In this document: positions 18,100-28,700 of the stretch, one piece after another
Numbering within the stretch: the stretch's first letter is position 1
Layout: each line of letters begins with the position of its first letter
Assembly: GCF_003012745.1 (NCBI RefSeq)
Contig: NZ_PXYK01000004.1
Location: 62,001 to 126,000 of the forward strand
Reading direction: 5' to 3'
DNA: 64,000 bases
From: Kumtagia ephedrae
GTDB lineage: Bacteria > Pseudomonadota > Alphaproteobacteria > Rhizobiales > Rhizobiaceae
Made by a program: the position numbers and the translations under genes
Notes under the pieces: generated by a model
Seen by the model: only the letters and a program-made list of their open reading frames with translations
The model's database searches: none
What the model was told of the DNA's origin: nothing

Positions 18100-18645
18100 A
18101 TGATGTCCGTGTCCCGTTCCGCCGCCCTTGCCTTGCTTGCCGCGGCCGCCGCAGGCGCGCCTGCGCTCGATGCCCAGGCCGCCGACCGGGACAAGAAGTT
18201 CTTCCAGTCGGTCGAGGGCAACTGGGCCGGACCCGGCGAGATCGTCGCCGGCAAATACAAGGGCACCAAGTTCAACTGCACCTTTGCCGGCTCGACGCCG
18301 GCGAAGGCCGCCGGCATGACGCTCGACGGCAGCTGCCGGGTCGGCGTGTTCTCGCAGAAGATGACCGCCACGGTCGAGCAGAAGGGCGGCCGCTACCAGG
18401 GCGCCTTCATGGACGGCGCCGCGGGCAAGGGTCTCGACATCGTTTCCGGCAGCGTCGTCGAGGACGGCCGCAAGGTCATGTTCGCGATCAACCGCAAGCA
18501 GCTCAAGGGTGTCATGCAGGCCCGCATCGCCGATGCCAACACCATGAACGTCACCGTCTCGGTACGCGTCGACAAGCAGCTGGTGCCGGTGATCGGTATG
18601 AGCCTGAAACGTCTCGACGCCACGGCTGTGGGCTCGATCGACTAG
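18100..18645 (+). CDS. Exported conserved protein of unknown function
   Basis: A 181-residue protein with a signal peptide (SAALALLAAAAAGAPALDAQA). The mature part is a small beta-rich domain: KFFQSVEGNWAGPGEIVAGK, then KFNCTFAGSTPAKAAGMTLD and SCRVGVFSQKMTATVEQKGG, ending in VPVIGMSLKRL. The two Cys (FNCTF and SCRVG) are about 21 residues apart and could form a disulphide. The pattern is reminiscent of lipid- or ligand-binding barrels and is common as a hypothetical protein in Rhizobiales; I do not recognise a function. ATG 18100 (or the next codon, 18103) has GGAAG at good spacing. Confidence 0.78.
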   Translation: MMSVSRSAALALLAAAAAGAPALDAQAADRDKKFFQSVEGNWAGPGEIVAGKYKGTKFNCTFAGSTPAKAAGMTLDGSCRVGVFSQKMTATVEQKGGRYQGAFMDGAAGKGLDIVSGSVVEDGRKVMFAINRKQLKGVMQARIADANTMNVTVSVRVDKQLVPVIGMSLKRLDATAVGSID

Positions 18646-18746
18646 CAGCGCCTCCGGGGCTGGCAGAGGCCGCCCCAAGTCCCTATCGTAGCCGCAAGAA
18701 GGTCTGCCGTCGCAGGCCTCGGATGGTTCGAAGGACGAGGCGGCTG

Positions 18747-20576
18747 ATGGCGGTTGAAGGAGCAGGCGACGACCTCGTCCAGGTGGTGGCGCTGCTCGCG
18801 GCAGGCGTGGTCGCGGTCCCCATCTTCAGGCGGATCGGCCTCGGCTCGATCCTCGGCTATCTCGCCGCCGGACTGGCGATCGGCCCCTTCGGCCTCGGCA
18901 TCTTCTACGAGGCGGAAGCCATCCTGCACGTCGCCGAGCTCGGCGTGGTGATGTTCCTGTTCATCATCGGGCTGGAGATGAAGCCGTCGCGGCTGTGGGG
19001 CCTGCGCCGCGAGATTTTTGGTCTCGGCTTCATGCAGGTGCTGATCTGCTCGCTGCTGCTCACGACCATCGGCATCGCCACCGGCTTCCCCGTCGCAGCC
19101 TCCTTCGTCGCCGGCGCGGGCTTCGTGCTCACCTCGACGGCGATCGTCATGCAGTCGCTGGAGGAAAGCGGCGACATGGCCACGCCGAAGGGCCAAAGGA
19201 TCATCTCGATCCTGCTGCTGGAGGATTTGGCGATCGTGCCGCTGCTGGCGCTGGTCGCCTTCCTGGCGCCGAATGCCGAGGCGACCGGCTGGTCGGAACG
19301 CCTCGCCCATATCGGCATCGGCGTCGGCGCGATCGTCGGCCTGGTGGTCGCCGGCCGCTACCTGCTCAACCCGTTCTTCCGCCTGCTCGCAGAATCACGG
19401 GCGCGCGAGGTGATGACGGCGGCGGCGCTGCTGGTGGTGCTCGGATCGGCGCTGGCGCTGCAACTCGGCGGCCTGTCGATGGCCATGGGCGCCTTCCTGG
19501 CCGGCGTCATGCTGTCGGAATCGACCTTCCGCCACCAGCTCGAAGCCGACATCGAGCCGTTCCGAGGCATCCTGCTCGGCCTGTTCTTCATCGCCGTCGG
19601 CATGTCGCTGGACCTCGGCATCGTCTGGGACAACTGGCGCACCGTCGCCTTCTATGTCGCCGCCTACATGATCGTGAAGGCGGTCGGCATCTATGTCGTC
19701 GCCCGGCTGTTCGGCTCCGGCCACCATGAGGGGCTGGAGCGCGCGGTGATCATGGCGCAGGGCGGCGAGTTCGCCTTCGTACTCTATTCCGCCGCTCTGT
19801 CCGAGGGCATCCTCAGCACCGACGAGAACGCCGTGCTGACAGCGATCATCATCGTCTCCATGGTGCTGACGCCTCTCGCGGTGATCGCGCTGCGCGCCGT
19901 CACGCCGCGCGAGACGCAGTCGCTGGACGATGTCGACATCGCCGACGGGCTGAGCGGCAGCGTGCTGATCATCGGCTTCGGCCGCTTCGGCCAGATCGTC
20001 AGCCAGCCGCTGCTGCTGAGGGGCATCGACGTCTCGATCATCGACAATGACGTTGAGATGATCCAGGCCGCGGCCAATTTCGGCTTCAAGGTCTATTACG
20101 GCGACGGCACGCGGCTCGACATCCTGCACGCCGCCGGGGCCGCGCATGCACGCGCCGTGCTGGTCTGCGTCGATGACGGCGATACGGCGGTGCGCATCAC
20201 CGAGCTGCTCAAGGCCGAGTTCCCGCTGGTGCCGGTCCTGACGCGCGCCTTCGACCGCGGCACGACGCTCGCCCTGATCAAGGCGGGCGTCGACTACCAG
20301 ATCCGCGAGACGTTCGAATCGGCGCTTGCCCTCGGCGGCCAGGCGCTGCAGACACTCGGCGTCGAGGCGGAGTCCGTGACCGAGGTGCTGGCCGACGTCC
20401 GCCAGCGCGACGACGAGCGGCTGGAGCTGCAGATCGCCGGCGGCCTCCAGGCCGGGCGTGCGCTGATGAAGGGCAACGCACCGGTTCCGGGTCCGCTGTC
20501 GCAACCCCGGCGCGCCGGCCAGGCGATGAATCCGGAGACCGCCGACATCCTTGCCCGGCCGGCGACGGAAAGCTGA
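18747..20576 (+). CDS. Kef-type monovalent cation:proton antiporter (CPA2)
   Basis: A 609-residue inner-membrane K+(Na+)/H+ antiporter with a regulatory domain. Residues about 10-390 form a 12-13 helix Na_H_Exchanger domain, with LGSILGYLAAGLAIGPFGLG, ELGVVMFLFIIGLEMKPSRL and LLLEDLAIVPLLAL, the motifs of KefB/KefC. Residues about 405-530 form an RCK/TrkA-N domain (VLIIGFGRFGQIVSQPLLLR, with DGDTAVRITELLKAEFP later) that binds nucleotide. ATG 18747 is chosen; AAGGACGAGG precedes it and the family begins with this hydrophobic segment. A longer frame upstream to 18057 overlaps the preceding gene and is not coding. No KefF/KefG subunit is adjacent. Confidence 0.9.
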   Translation: MAVEGAGDDLVQVVALLAAGVVAVPIFRRIGLGSILGYLAAGLAIGPFGLGIFYEAEAILHVAELGVVMFLFIIGLEMKPSRLWGLRREIFGLGFMQVLICSLLLTTIGIATGFPVAASFVAGAGFVLTSTAIVMQSLEESGDMATPKGQRIISILLLEDLAIVPLLALVAFLAPNAEATGWSERLAHIGIGVGAIVGLVVAGRYLLNPFFRLLAESRAREVMTAAALLVVLGSALALQLGGLSMAMGAFLAGVMLSESTFRHQLEADIEPFRGILLGLFFIAVGMSLDLGIVWDNWRTVAFYVAAYMIVKAVGIYVVARLFGSGHHEGLERAVIMAQGGEFAFVLYSAALSEGILSTDENAVLTAIIIVSMVLTPLAVIALRAVTPRETQSLDDVDIADGLSGSVLIIGFGRFGQIVSQPLLLRGIDVSIIDNDVEMIQAAANFGFKVYYGDGTRLDILHAAGAAHARAVLVCVDDGDTAVRITELLKAEFPLVPVLTRAFDRGTTLALIKAGVDYQIRETFESALALGGQALQTLGVEAESVTEVLADVRQRDDERLELQIAGGLQAGRALMKGNAPVPGPLSQPRRAGQAMNPETADILARPATES

Positions 20577-20588
20577 GGAGGATTGCCG

Positions 20589-21140
20589 ATGATCGCCACG
20601 ATAGACCAGGTGGTCGGCTTCTGGCGGGAGGCCGGACCGAAACGCTGGTTCGAGAAGGACGAGGCCTTCGATGCTGCGTTCCGCGACACGCTGATGCAGA
20701 CGCATATGGCGGCGGCGCGGCGCGAGCTCGACCGGTGGTCGGAGACGCCGGACGGGTCGCTTGCCCTGATGATCCTGCTCGACCAGCTGCCACGCAACTG
20801 CTTTCGCGGCACCGGGCACATGTATGCCACCGACCCGCTCGCCCGCCGCTTCGCGCGCAAAGCGATCGAGGCCGGCCACGACCGCGCCCTGGAGGGGCCG
20901 ATCCGCGTCTTCTTCTATCTGCCCTTCTCGCATTCGGAGAACCTGGCCGACCAGGAGGAGGCGGTGCGTTTCAACCTCTCGCTGCCCGAGGAATTTGCCG
21001 AGGACTATGCCAAGCATGCGCGCGGCCACCGCGACATCGTCGCAAGATTCGGACGCTTCCCGCACCGCAACGCTATCCTCGGCCGCGACACCACGCCGGA
21101 GGAACAGGCCTTTCTCGACGGCGGCGGCTTCGCCGGCTGA
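20589..21140 (+). CDS. DUF924-family protein
   Basis: A 183-residue helical protein of the DUF924 family: VVGFWREAGPKRWFEKDEAF at the start, LALMILLDQLPRNCFRGTGH in the middle, and FYLPFSHSENLADQEEAVR, each highly conserved in the family. Structures in the family are TPR-like, but no biochemical role is known. ATG 20589 sits 8 bases after AGGAGG; the TTG at 20583 is too close to it. It follows the antiporter after 12 bp and may be in its operon, and converges with folK (6 bp between stops). Confidence 0.87.
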   Translation: MIATIDQVVGFWREAGPKRWFEKDEAFDAAFRDTLMQTHMAAARRELDRWSETPDGSLALMILLDQLPRNCFRGTGHMYATDPLARRFARKAIEAGHDRALEGPIRVFFYLPFSHSENLADQEEAVRFNLSLPEEFAEDYAKHARGHRDIVARFGRFPHRNAILGRDTTPEEQAFLDGGGFAG

Positions 21141-21146
21141 CCGACG

Positions 21147-21662
21147 CTACTGCCTCCACCAGTCGCGGCCGCCCGGCATGCGCTCGATGCCGGAGGTGTC
21201 GATCGCCTCGATCCGTTGCGACAGCGCCACGCCGTCCCATGCGACGTCCGGCGCTATCTCTGCCAGCGGCACCAGCACGAAAGCGCGATCGGCCATGCGC
21301 GGATGCGGCACCTCGAGGCCGGGCTCATGGACGCGGCGCGTCCCGAACAGCAGGATATCGATGTCGATCAGCCGCGGACCCCAGCGCTCCCGGCGCTCCC
21401 GCTTCAGCCGCCGCTCGGCCTCCAGACAGAGGTCGAGGAAAGCGCGCGGCGGCAGCGACGTCAGGATTTCCGCCGCCGAGTTCAGGAAGTCCGGCTGGTC
21501 GAGCTTGCCCCAGGGCGGCGTGCGGTAGAGAGACGACACCGCGGCCACGGTGCACTCGGCATCGGCGTCGATCAGGCGCAGCGCCGCGCCCATCGCCCGC
21601 GCCGGGTCGCCGAGATTGCCGCCGAGGCTGAGGAAGACGTGCTCCCTATTGCGGCCAGACAA
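21147..21662 (-). CDS. folK: HPPK, 2-amino-4-hydroxy-6-hydroxymethyldihydropteridine pyrophosphokinase
   Basis: Transfers pyrophosphate from ATP to 6-hydroxymethyl-dihydropterin in folate synthesis. 171 residues, typical length. Signatures are FLSLGGNLGDPARAM at the N-terminus, LYRTPPWGKLDQPDFLNSAA, and the signature RWGPRLIDIDILLFG with its Mg2+-binding Asp pair. PHPRMADRAFVLVPLAEIAP follows. The start is TTG 21662, immediately behind a near-perfect ribosome site GAGGTGA placed inside folB, so folB and folK overlap by 17 bases and are coupled. Cluster order folP-folB-folK. Confidence 0.94.
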   Translation of the reverse strand: MSGRNREHVFLSLGGNLGDPARAMGAALRLIDADAECTVAAVSSLYRTPPWGKLDQPDFLNSAAEILTSLPPRAFLDLCLEAERRLKRERRERWGPRLIDIDILLFGTRRVHEPGLEVPHPRMADRAFVLVPLAEIAPDVAWDGVALSQRIEAIDTSGIERMPGGRDWWRQ

Positions 21663-22005
21663 CCGTCACCTCGACATAATCGAGCACGCCGCGCACGGGC
21701 GCGTTGGGCTTGCGGATGGTGATCTCGGCCCGCGTGATCTGCGGGAACTCGGCAACCAGCGCCCTGCCCACTTCCAGCGCCAGGGATTCGATCAGAAAGC
21801 GCCGCTCGCCCATGACGATGCGCTCGATCAACGAGAAGGCCTCGCCATAGTCGACGGTGCCTCCGATCGAATCGGTCAGCAGCGCGTCGCCGGGATCGAC
21901 CGACAGCAGGGCATCGACGTAAAAACGCTGTCCCAGCGTCTCCTCGGCGTCGAACACACCGTGCCGGGCGAAGAAGGCGCAGTTCTTGATCTTGATCGTG
22001 TACAT
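21646..22005 (-). CDS. folB: Dihydroneopterin aldolase
   Basis: Converts 7,8-dihydroneopterin to 6-hydroxymethyl-dihydropterin and glycolaldehyde. 119 residues: IKIKNCAFFARHGVFDAEET carries the conserved active-site region; GGTVDYGEAFSLIERIV and FLIESLALEVGRALV follow (Glu of IESLA is catalytic). The end, TIRKPNAPVRGVLDYVEVTV, holds the conserved Lys of KPNAP. ATG 22005 follows GGGAAAA. It lies between folP and folK. Confidence 0.94.
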   Translation of the reverse strand: MYTIKIKNCAFFARHGVFDAEETLGQRFYVDALLSVDPGDALLTDSIGGTVDYGEAFSLIERIVMGERRFLIESLALEVGRALVAEFPQITRAEITIRKPNAPVRGVLDYVEVTVVWPQ

Positions 22006-22031
22006 TTTTCCCGTCGCGCCGTTCCGCGGTC

Positions 22032-22871
22032 TTATTCCTCGCCGCCGCGGGCAAGCATAGCATCGGCGAAGGCCAGGGCATCGATGTTGATTGCGACATC
22101 GTGGACGCGGAACAGCGCCGCGCCCTTCAGCCTCAGGATGACGCTGGTGGCAGCCGTGCCGGCTGCGCGATGGTCGGGATCGCGGCCAGTCACATGGCCG
22201 ACGAAGCGCTTTCGCGAGGTGCCGACCAGGAACGGCCGGCCAAGTCGCGCCAGATCCTCAAAGCGTGCCATCAAGGCCAGATTCTCCTCGGCGTCCTTGG
22301 CGAAGCCGAAGCCGGGATCCAGCACGATCTGGTCGTCGGCGACGCCTGCCTCCCGCGCCAGGCGCAGCGATTCGGACAGGAATGCCACCTGATCGTCGAT
22401 GACGTCGGGCAGCTTCCGGCGGTCGCGCCCGGTATGCATGACGACCAGGCCCGCACCGGTCCCGGCTGCGACCCGTGCGAGGCCGACGTCGCGCTGCAAG
22501 CCCCAGACGTCGTTGACGATATGGGCGCCGGCGGCGACAGCGAGCCGCGCCGTCTCGGCCCTGTAGGTATCGACCGAGATCAGGACGCCGCCCTTGCTCG
22601 CAAGAGCGGCGATCACCGGCAGGACGCGCGCCTGCTCCTCGTCGGCGGGCACCGGATCGGCGCCCGGCCTGGTCGATTCGCCGCCGACGTCGATGATGGC
22701 GGCACCCTCGGTCGCCATGCGCTCCGCCTGCGCCAGTGCGCGGTCGAAATCGACGAAACGGCCGCCGTCGGAAAAGCTGTCGGGCGTGACGTTGAGGACG
22801 CCCATGACGACGGCGCGCTCGCCAAGCCCCAGGCTTCGCCCATGCGCGAGTTGCCAGACCGCCGCTTTCAT
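22032..22871 (-). CDS. folP: Dihydropteroate synthase
   Basis: Condenses hydroxymethyl-dihydropterin pyrophosphate with p-aminobenzoate; the target of sulfonamides. 279 residues, normal length. Motifs in order: VMGVLNVTPDSFSDGGRF, AAIIDVGGESTRPGADPV, AHIVNDVWGLQRD, LDPGFGFAKDAEENL and FLVGTSRKRFVG. All catalytic loops look intact and wild type. ATG 22871 has only a weak ribosome site (GGCAATTCG). folB starts 26 bases after its stop. The long frame continuing upstream to 23534 is antisense to the DUF922 gene. Confidence 0.95.
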   Translation of the reverse strand: MKAAVWQLAHGRSLGLGERAVVMGVLNVTPDSFSDGGRFVDFDRALAQAERMATEGAAIIDVGGESTRPGADPVPADEEQARVLPVIAALASKGGVLISVDTYRAETARLAVAAGAHIVNDVWGLQRDVGLARVAAGTGAGLVVMHTGRDRRKLPDVIDDQVAFLSESLRLAREAGVADDQIVLDPGFGFAKDAEENLALMARFEDLARLGRPFLVGTSRKRFVGHVTGRDPDHRAAGTAATSVILRLKGAALFRVHDVAINIDALAFADAMLARGGEE

Positions 22872-22943
22872 CGAATTGCCGTGAGCCGCCGATTTTTCAT
22901 TGCGCCGGGCACGCCCGTAAAGCATGGTGCCGCCAGAGGCAAC

Positions 22944-23615
22944 ATGCTGAAACGAACCTTGACTGCGCTGGCCATGATTGCCCTCACCGCCCCGGCTGCC
23001 GGCGCGGCCAGCATTTCCAAGAGCTACAGCTACTTCTCGATCGGCGGCAGCACGCTCGACGAGATCGAATCGCAACTGGCCGAGCGCGGGCCGCATGTGC
23101 AGAGCTCCGGCCGCCGCCACCCCGGCGTGACTCAGATGGAGTTCAAGAGCCGCATCGGCTATGGCGAGCAGAACGGCCGCTGCCGCATCGTCCAGGCCGA
23201 CGTGACGGTCAAGGCCAAGGTGATCCTGCCGAAATGGCGGCGCTCGAAACAGGCCGACCGCGAGGTCCGGCTGATCTGGGACACGCTGGCCGCCGACATC
23301 AAGCGGCACGAGGAGAGCCACGTCGTCATCGCCAAGAACCACGCCCGCGAGCTGGAGCGGGCGCTGCTGGCGATCGACCGGCAGCCGACCTGCCAGCAGA
23401 CCGCCGAGAAGATCAAGGAAGTGACCGCCAAGGTGCTTGCAAGGCACAATGCCGCGCAGGACGAGTTCGACCGGGTCGAAGGCATCAATTTCGAGAGCCG
23501 GCTGCTGCGCCTCATGCTCTACCGGCTGGAGCAAATGCAGGCGGCCGAGAGGGCGAAGAACTACCGCCCCTCCTTCATCGTCGAGTTCTGGCAGAAGATT
23601 TTCGGATCGACCTGA
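22944..23615 (+). CDS. DUF922-family putative secreted Zn-dependent protease
   Basis: A 223-residue exported protein. Signal peptide residues 1-22 (LTALAMIALTAPAAGA). The mature part starts SISKSYSYFSIGGSTLDEIE, the typical opening of DUF922 proteins. RHEESHVVIAKNHARELE has the HExxH motif (HEESH) expected for a metalloprotease, with a following His as a possible third ligand. Proteolysis has not been shown for the family, as far as I know. ATG 22944 follows AGAGGCAAC. The gene is divergent from folP (72 bp) and convergent with the ferredoxin reductase. Confidence 0.82.
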   Translation: MLKRTLTALAMIALTAPAAGAASISKSYSYFSIGGSTLDEIESQLAERGPHVQSSGRRHPGVTQMEFKSRIGYGEQNGRCRIVQADVTVKAKVILPKWRRSKQADREVRLIWDTLAADIKRHEESHVVIAKNHARELERALLAIDRQPTCQQTAEKIKEVTAKVLARHNAAQDEFDRVEGINFESRLLRLMLYRLEQMQAAERAKNYRPSFIVEFWQKIFGST

Positions 23616-23627
23616 AGACGAACGACC

Positions 23628-24999
<1,372 letters not shown>

Positions 25000-25107
25000 G
25001 ATTGGGTATCGGTCCGGAATGCCTGGTCAGCCCGGACATAAGCACTGTGGCGGCCGAGTCAACAAGAGGGCCTTTCGGCGTGGCCCAGACCGTCCGGCAG
25101 GCTTGTC

Positions 25108-25482
25108 CTAGCGCCCGATCGCCGCCACGAAGTCGCGCGCCTCGTCGATCAGCCTGGCGAGCCGTTTCCTGGCGGTGCGGTTCTCCGGCTCCGCCTCGAT
25201 CTCGGCGGCGCAGTCGGCTATGGCGAAGGCGCCGACCCCGCGCGCCGAGCCGACGAGCCCATGCGCCAGCTGTCGGCATTCCCGAGGCTCCGCCTCGCCG
25301 ATCCGGTCGCGCACCTGCCGGGTCTGCTGCACGAACAGGCCGAGGATCTCCTGCTCGAGGGCGCGGTCGCCCATGGTCTGGCGGGCGAGATGGGCGAGAT
25401 CGATGGGTCGGCCGCGCATGGTCCTCGCCGCCTCTCCGCCTGGCCGAGAGAAAGCGACAGCATTCATTTCGTTCTGCAACAT
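25108..25482 (-). CDS. Hpt-domain phosphotransfer protein
   Basis: A 124-residue single-domain histidine phosphotransfer protein, a four-helix bundle: LARQTMGDRALEQEILGLF, then VRDRIGEAEPRECRQLAHGL, and VGSARGVGAFAIADCAAEIE. The phospho-acceptor is the His of QLAHGLVGSARG (about residue 73); the family consensus HxLKG has Val for Lys here. It does not look like ChpT, which has a kinase-like fold. ATG 25482 is used, though the start could be the internal Met near residue 22, since the first 20 residues are not typical. It lies divergent from the giant polar protein gene and not next to any kinase; CckA or another hybrid kinase could be its donor (inference). Confidence 0.82.
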   Translation of the reverse strand: MLQNEMNAVAFSRPGGEAARTMRGRPIDLAHLARQTMGDRALEQEILGLFVQQTRQVRDRIGEAEPRECRQLAHGLVGSARGVGAFAIADCAAEIEAEPENRTARKRLARLIDEARDFVAAIGR

Positions 25483-25766
25483 TCCGGTTGAACCTCGGTA
25501 CTGATCCGGCGCGTCCGTCGCACCCTATGTCTATCGTGTGGATAACCGGTTAATCGAAAAAGCGGCCAAAAAAACGGCTCAAATCCTGGCTTTAGGCTGC
25601 GCAGGCGTTAACCCTATGTTTAAACTTTTACGCATTCGCCCGGATTGGAGTTTTCTTTACCGAACCCGGTAGATACGATGAAACTGGGTTATAACGGGCT
25701 TTGCGAACGGGGCTTTCCCTGCCAGTTTCGGCTGGCACTGCGGCATTGGTACAGGGTAGTAGCGGC
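25483..25766. other. Divergent control region, Hpt gene and giant coiled-coil gene
   Basis: No gene is visible. The middle (25541-25640) is AT-rich, with TTAA at 25608-25611 and 25620-25623 separated by 8 bases, and another GGTTAATCG near 25548. This resembles, but does not fit, the CtrA pattern TTAA-N7-TTAA. No clear -35/-10 pair is seen. The giant gene has no strong ribosome site before ATG 25767. Confidence 0.5.
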
Positions 25767-28700
25767 ATGGCGAAGAGACCGACGACCTCGAAGCACCTCG
25801 ATGGCGATGCCGCGAAGGAACTCGAGGATGCGCTGAACAACGATCCCACCGGCACCGGCGATCTCGACATCGCCGCGTCCATGGAGGATCTGGAGGCGCA
25901 GATATCGCGGGCGGCCGAGGAGTTGTCGCGCGAGAGCCGCGAGATGGATTCTGGACCGGTCAAGGCCGCGTCGCAATCCGAGGCCGCCGACATCGAACGC
26001 GCGGAGGACGTCAAGCCCCATTCGTCGCTCGGCCTGCGCCCGGTCGACGCGCCGCAGCCGGCCTTCACGGCCGCCAATGACGACAGCGTCCGCGATACGC
26101 GGCTGATGCTGCAGAGCCTGTCGCGCCGCTCGTCATCGGCGATCTACTGGACCGTCGCCCTGCTGTCGCTGCTATGGATCGCCGGCGGCGTTGCGCTCGG
26201 CTACCTGCTGGTCGATCCGGAAATTCTTGCCCAGCCGTCGATTGCCGCCATACTCGAGCAGCCGGTCGTGCTGCTCGTCGCCGTCATCACGCTGACGCCG
26301 CTCATCCTGTTCTGGGGCTTTGCCGTCATGGTCCGCCGCGCCCAGGACATGCGCCTGGCCGCGCAAGGCATGGCCGAGGTGGCCGCCCGCCTCGCCGAGC
26401 CGGAGAATCTCGCGCAGGGCCGCGTGCTCACCGTCGGCCAGGCGGTGCGGCGCGAGGTCGCTGCTATGGGCGAAGGCATCGAGCGCACGCTGGCGCGCGC
26501 CGTCGAGCTTGAGACGCTTGTCCACACCGAAGTGAACCAGCTCGAGCGTTCCTATTCCGAGAACGAGGCGCGCATCCGCGCGCTCGTCGACGGCCTGGGC
26601 AGCGAGCGCGAGGCGGTGGTCGGCCATGCCGAGCGCGTGCGCGCCTCGATCACCGGCGCCAACGAGACGCTGAAGGAGCAGCTGAGTTCGGCAAGCGACG
26701 CCATCCGCGACAGCATTCTCGGCGCGTCGACAAAACTGTCGATGACCATCAACAATTCCGGCGATGCGCTGATCGACCGTATCAACGACAGCGGCAGCTC
26801 CATCTTCGAGTCGATCGGCAGCCGGCTGGACGCGCTGAGCGAGCGCATCACCACCTCGGGCGAGGCCTTCGCCAGCCTGCTCGACACCCGCATCGCCACC
26901 CTCAAGCAGACGTCGGAGGATGCGACGCGCTCGCTGAGCGACCTGCTCGACGAGCGGACGTCGGGCATGGTCTCGCTGCTCGGCGATGCCGCCCGCACCC
27001 TCAACGAGGAGTTCGACACCAGCCTGAAGGGCATCGAGCGCACCTTGGCCGAGCGCGGCCAGAGCCTGATCAGCGAATTCCAGACGCGGGCAGAGGCGCT
27101 CGACACGGGAACGGAGAAGCTGAACGCCGCCCTGGAGGCACGCGCCCGCCAGATCAACGACACGCTGGTCGAGCGCGCCACCGAGATCGCCGCCACCTTC
27201 ACAGGCGGGCGCCAGCAGCTCGCCGACCTCATCGACGAGAACAAGAGCAAGCTGAACGCCGACATGGCCGAGATGGTGACCTCCACCTCGACCATGCTGG
27301 AGGCGCATGCGGTGGACTTCGCCGGCCGGCTGGAAGACGCCCGCTCCATGGCGGCGCAGGCCTTCGACGCCGACCTCGGCAGGCTGACCACGGCGCGCCA
27401 GGGCATAGAGGACGTCATCGACGAGCATGCGCGCAAGATCACCGAGAGCGGCGAGCGCATGGCCGGCGTGCTGCGCGCCGACCTTGAACGCTTCACAGCC
27501 GACCGCGACGAGATCGAGCAAGCGGTCGACGCCCAGGTCCGCAAGATGGCGGAGGGCCGCGAGACGCTTGCCAAGGCGGTCGAGGAGGACCTGCGCAGGC
27601 TGGACGAGTCGCGCACCCTCATCGACCTTTCGCTCGGCGAGCAGCTGCGCAAGATCGCCGAAGGCCGCGAAGGCCTCGAGCGGGCGTTGCACGAGGACGC
27701 CGAGAAGCTGGCCCAGAGCCGCACCAGCATCGACGAGATGGTGACCTCGCACGTCGCCAAGCTGAGCGAGGGACGCAACATCCTGTCGCGTGCACTCGAG
27801 GCGGACTCCTCGGTAATCGACGGCATGGTCGCCGCGCAGCTGGAAAAGTTCGCGGACGGTCGCAATGCGCTGTCGCAAGCCTTTGAAAAGGATTTGGAAC
27901 GGCTGGAGACCATCGTCACCACCCAGACCGCCCGCATCGCCGATACGCGCGGCGCGCTGAGCCGGGCGCTCGACGAGGACGTCGGCAGCCTGGAAGCCAC
28001 CATCTCGACGCAGATCGACCGGATCGACGCCAGCCGCAAGGGCCTGATCGAGGCGCTGCGCAGTGATCTCGGCGGTGTCGAGGCGACGGTTGCCGAGCAG
28101 ATCGCCAAGATCGCCGAGGGCGGGCGGGCGCTGACCCAATCGCTGCATGGCGAGTTCGAGGGCATCGAGCATCTGGTGGGCGGCCAGATCGAACGCATCA
28201 CCGAAAGCCGTCAGGCGCTCAGCCGGGCGCTGGAAAGCGACGTCGAGACCATCGACGGTCTGGTCGTCAGTCAGGCCGAAAAGATCGAAGGCGGCCGCAG
28301 CGTTCTGTCCAAGGCGCTGGAAGCCGATCTCGCCAACATTGACGCCATGGTCGCCAACCATCTCGACAAGCTGTCCGAGGGCCGGCGCATCCTGTCGCGC
28401 GCGCTCGAAACCGAGATGGCCGACATCGAAGGCATGCTGTCGGGCCAGTCCGGACGGCTGGCGGAAGGCCGCGAGGCGCTGAGCCAGGCCTTCGCCTCGG
28501 ACATGAGCACCATCGACGAAATGGTCGCCACGCATGTGAACAAGCTTGTCGAGGGCCGTAGCCTGCTCACCGCCGCGCTGGAGAGCGACATCGCCCGGAT
28601 GCATGCCGCCGGCGACGTTCAGGCCCAGAAATTCGCCGAGGGCCGCGACGTGCTGTCGAAGCGGCTGGCCGACGACCTTGCCAAGCTCGACGAAAGCCGC

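Noticed and set aside
25608-25623. TTAA-N8-TTAA as a CtrA site before the giant gene
   Set aside because: The spacing is 8, not 7, and the flanking bases do not fit; in an AT-rich patch such a match is expected by chance.
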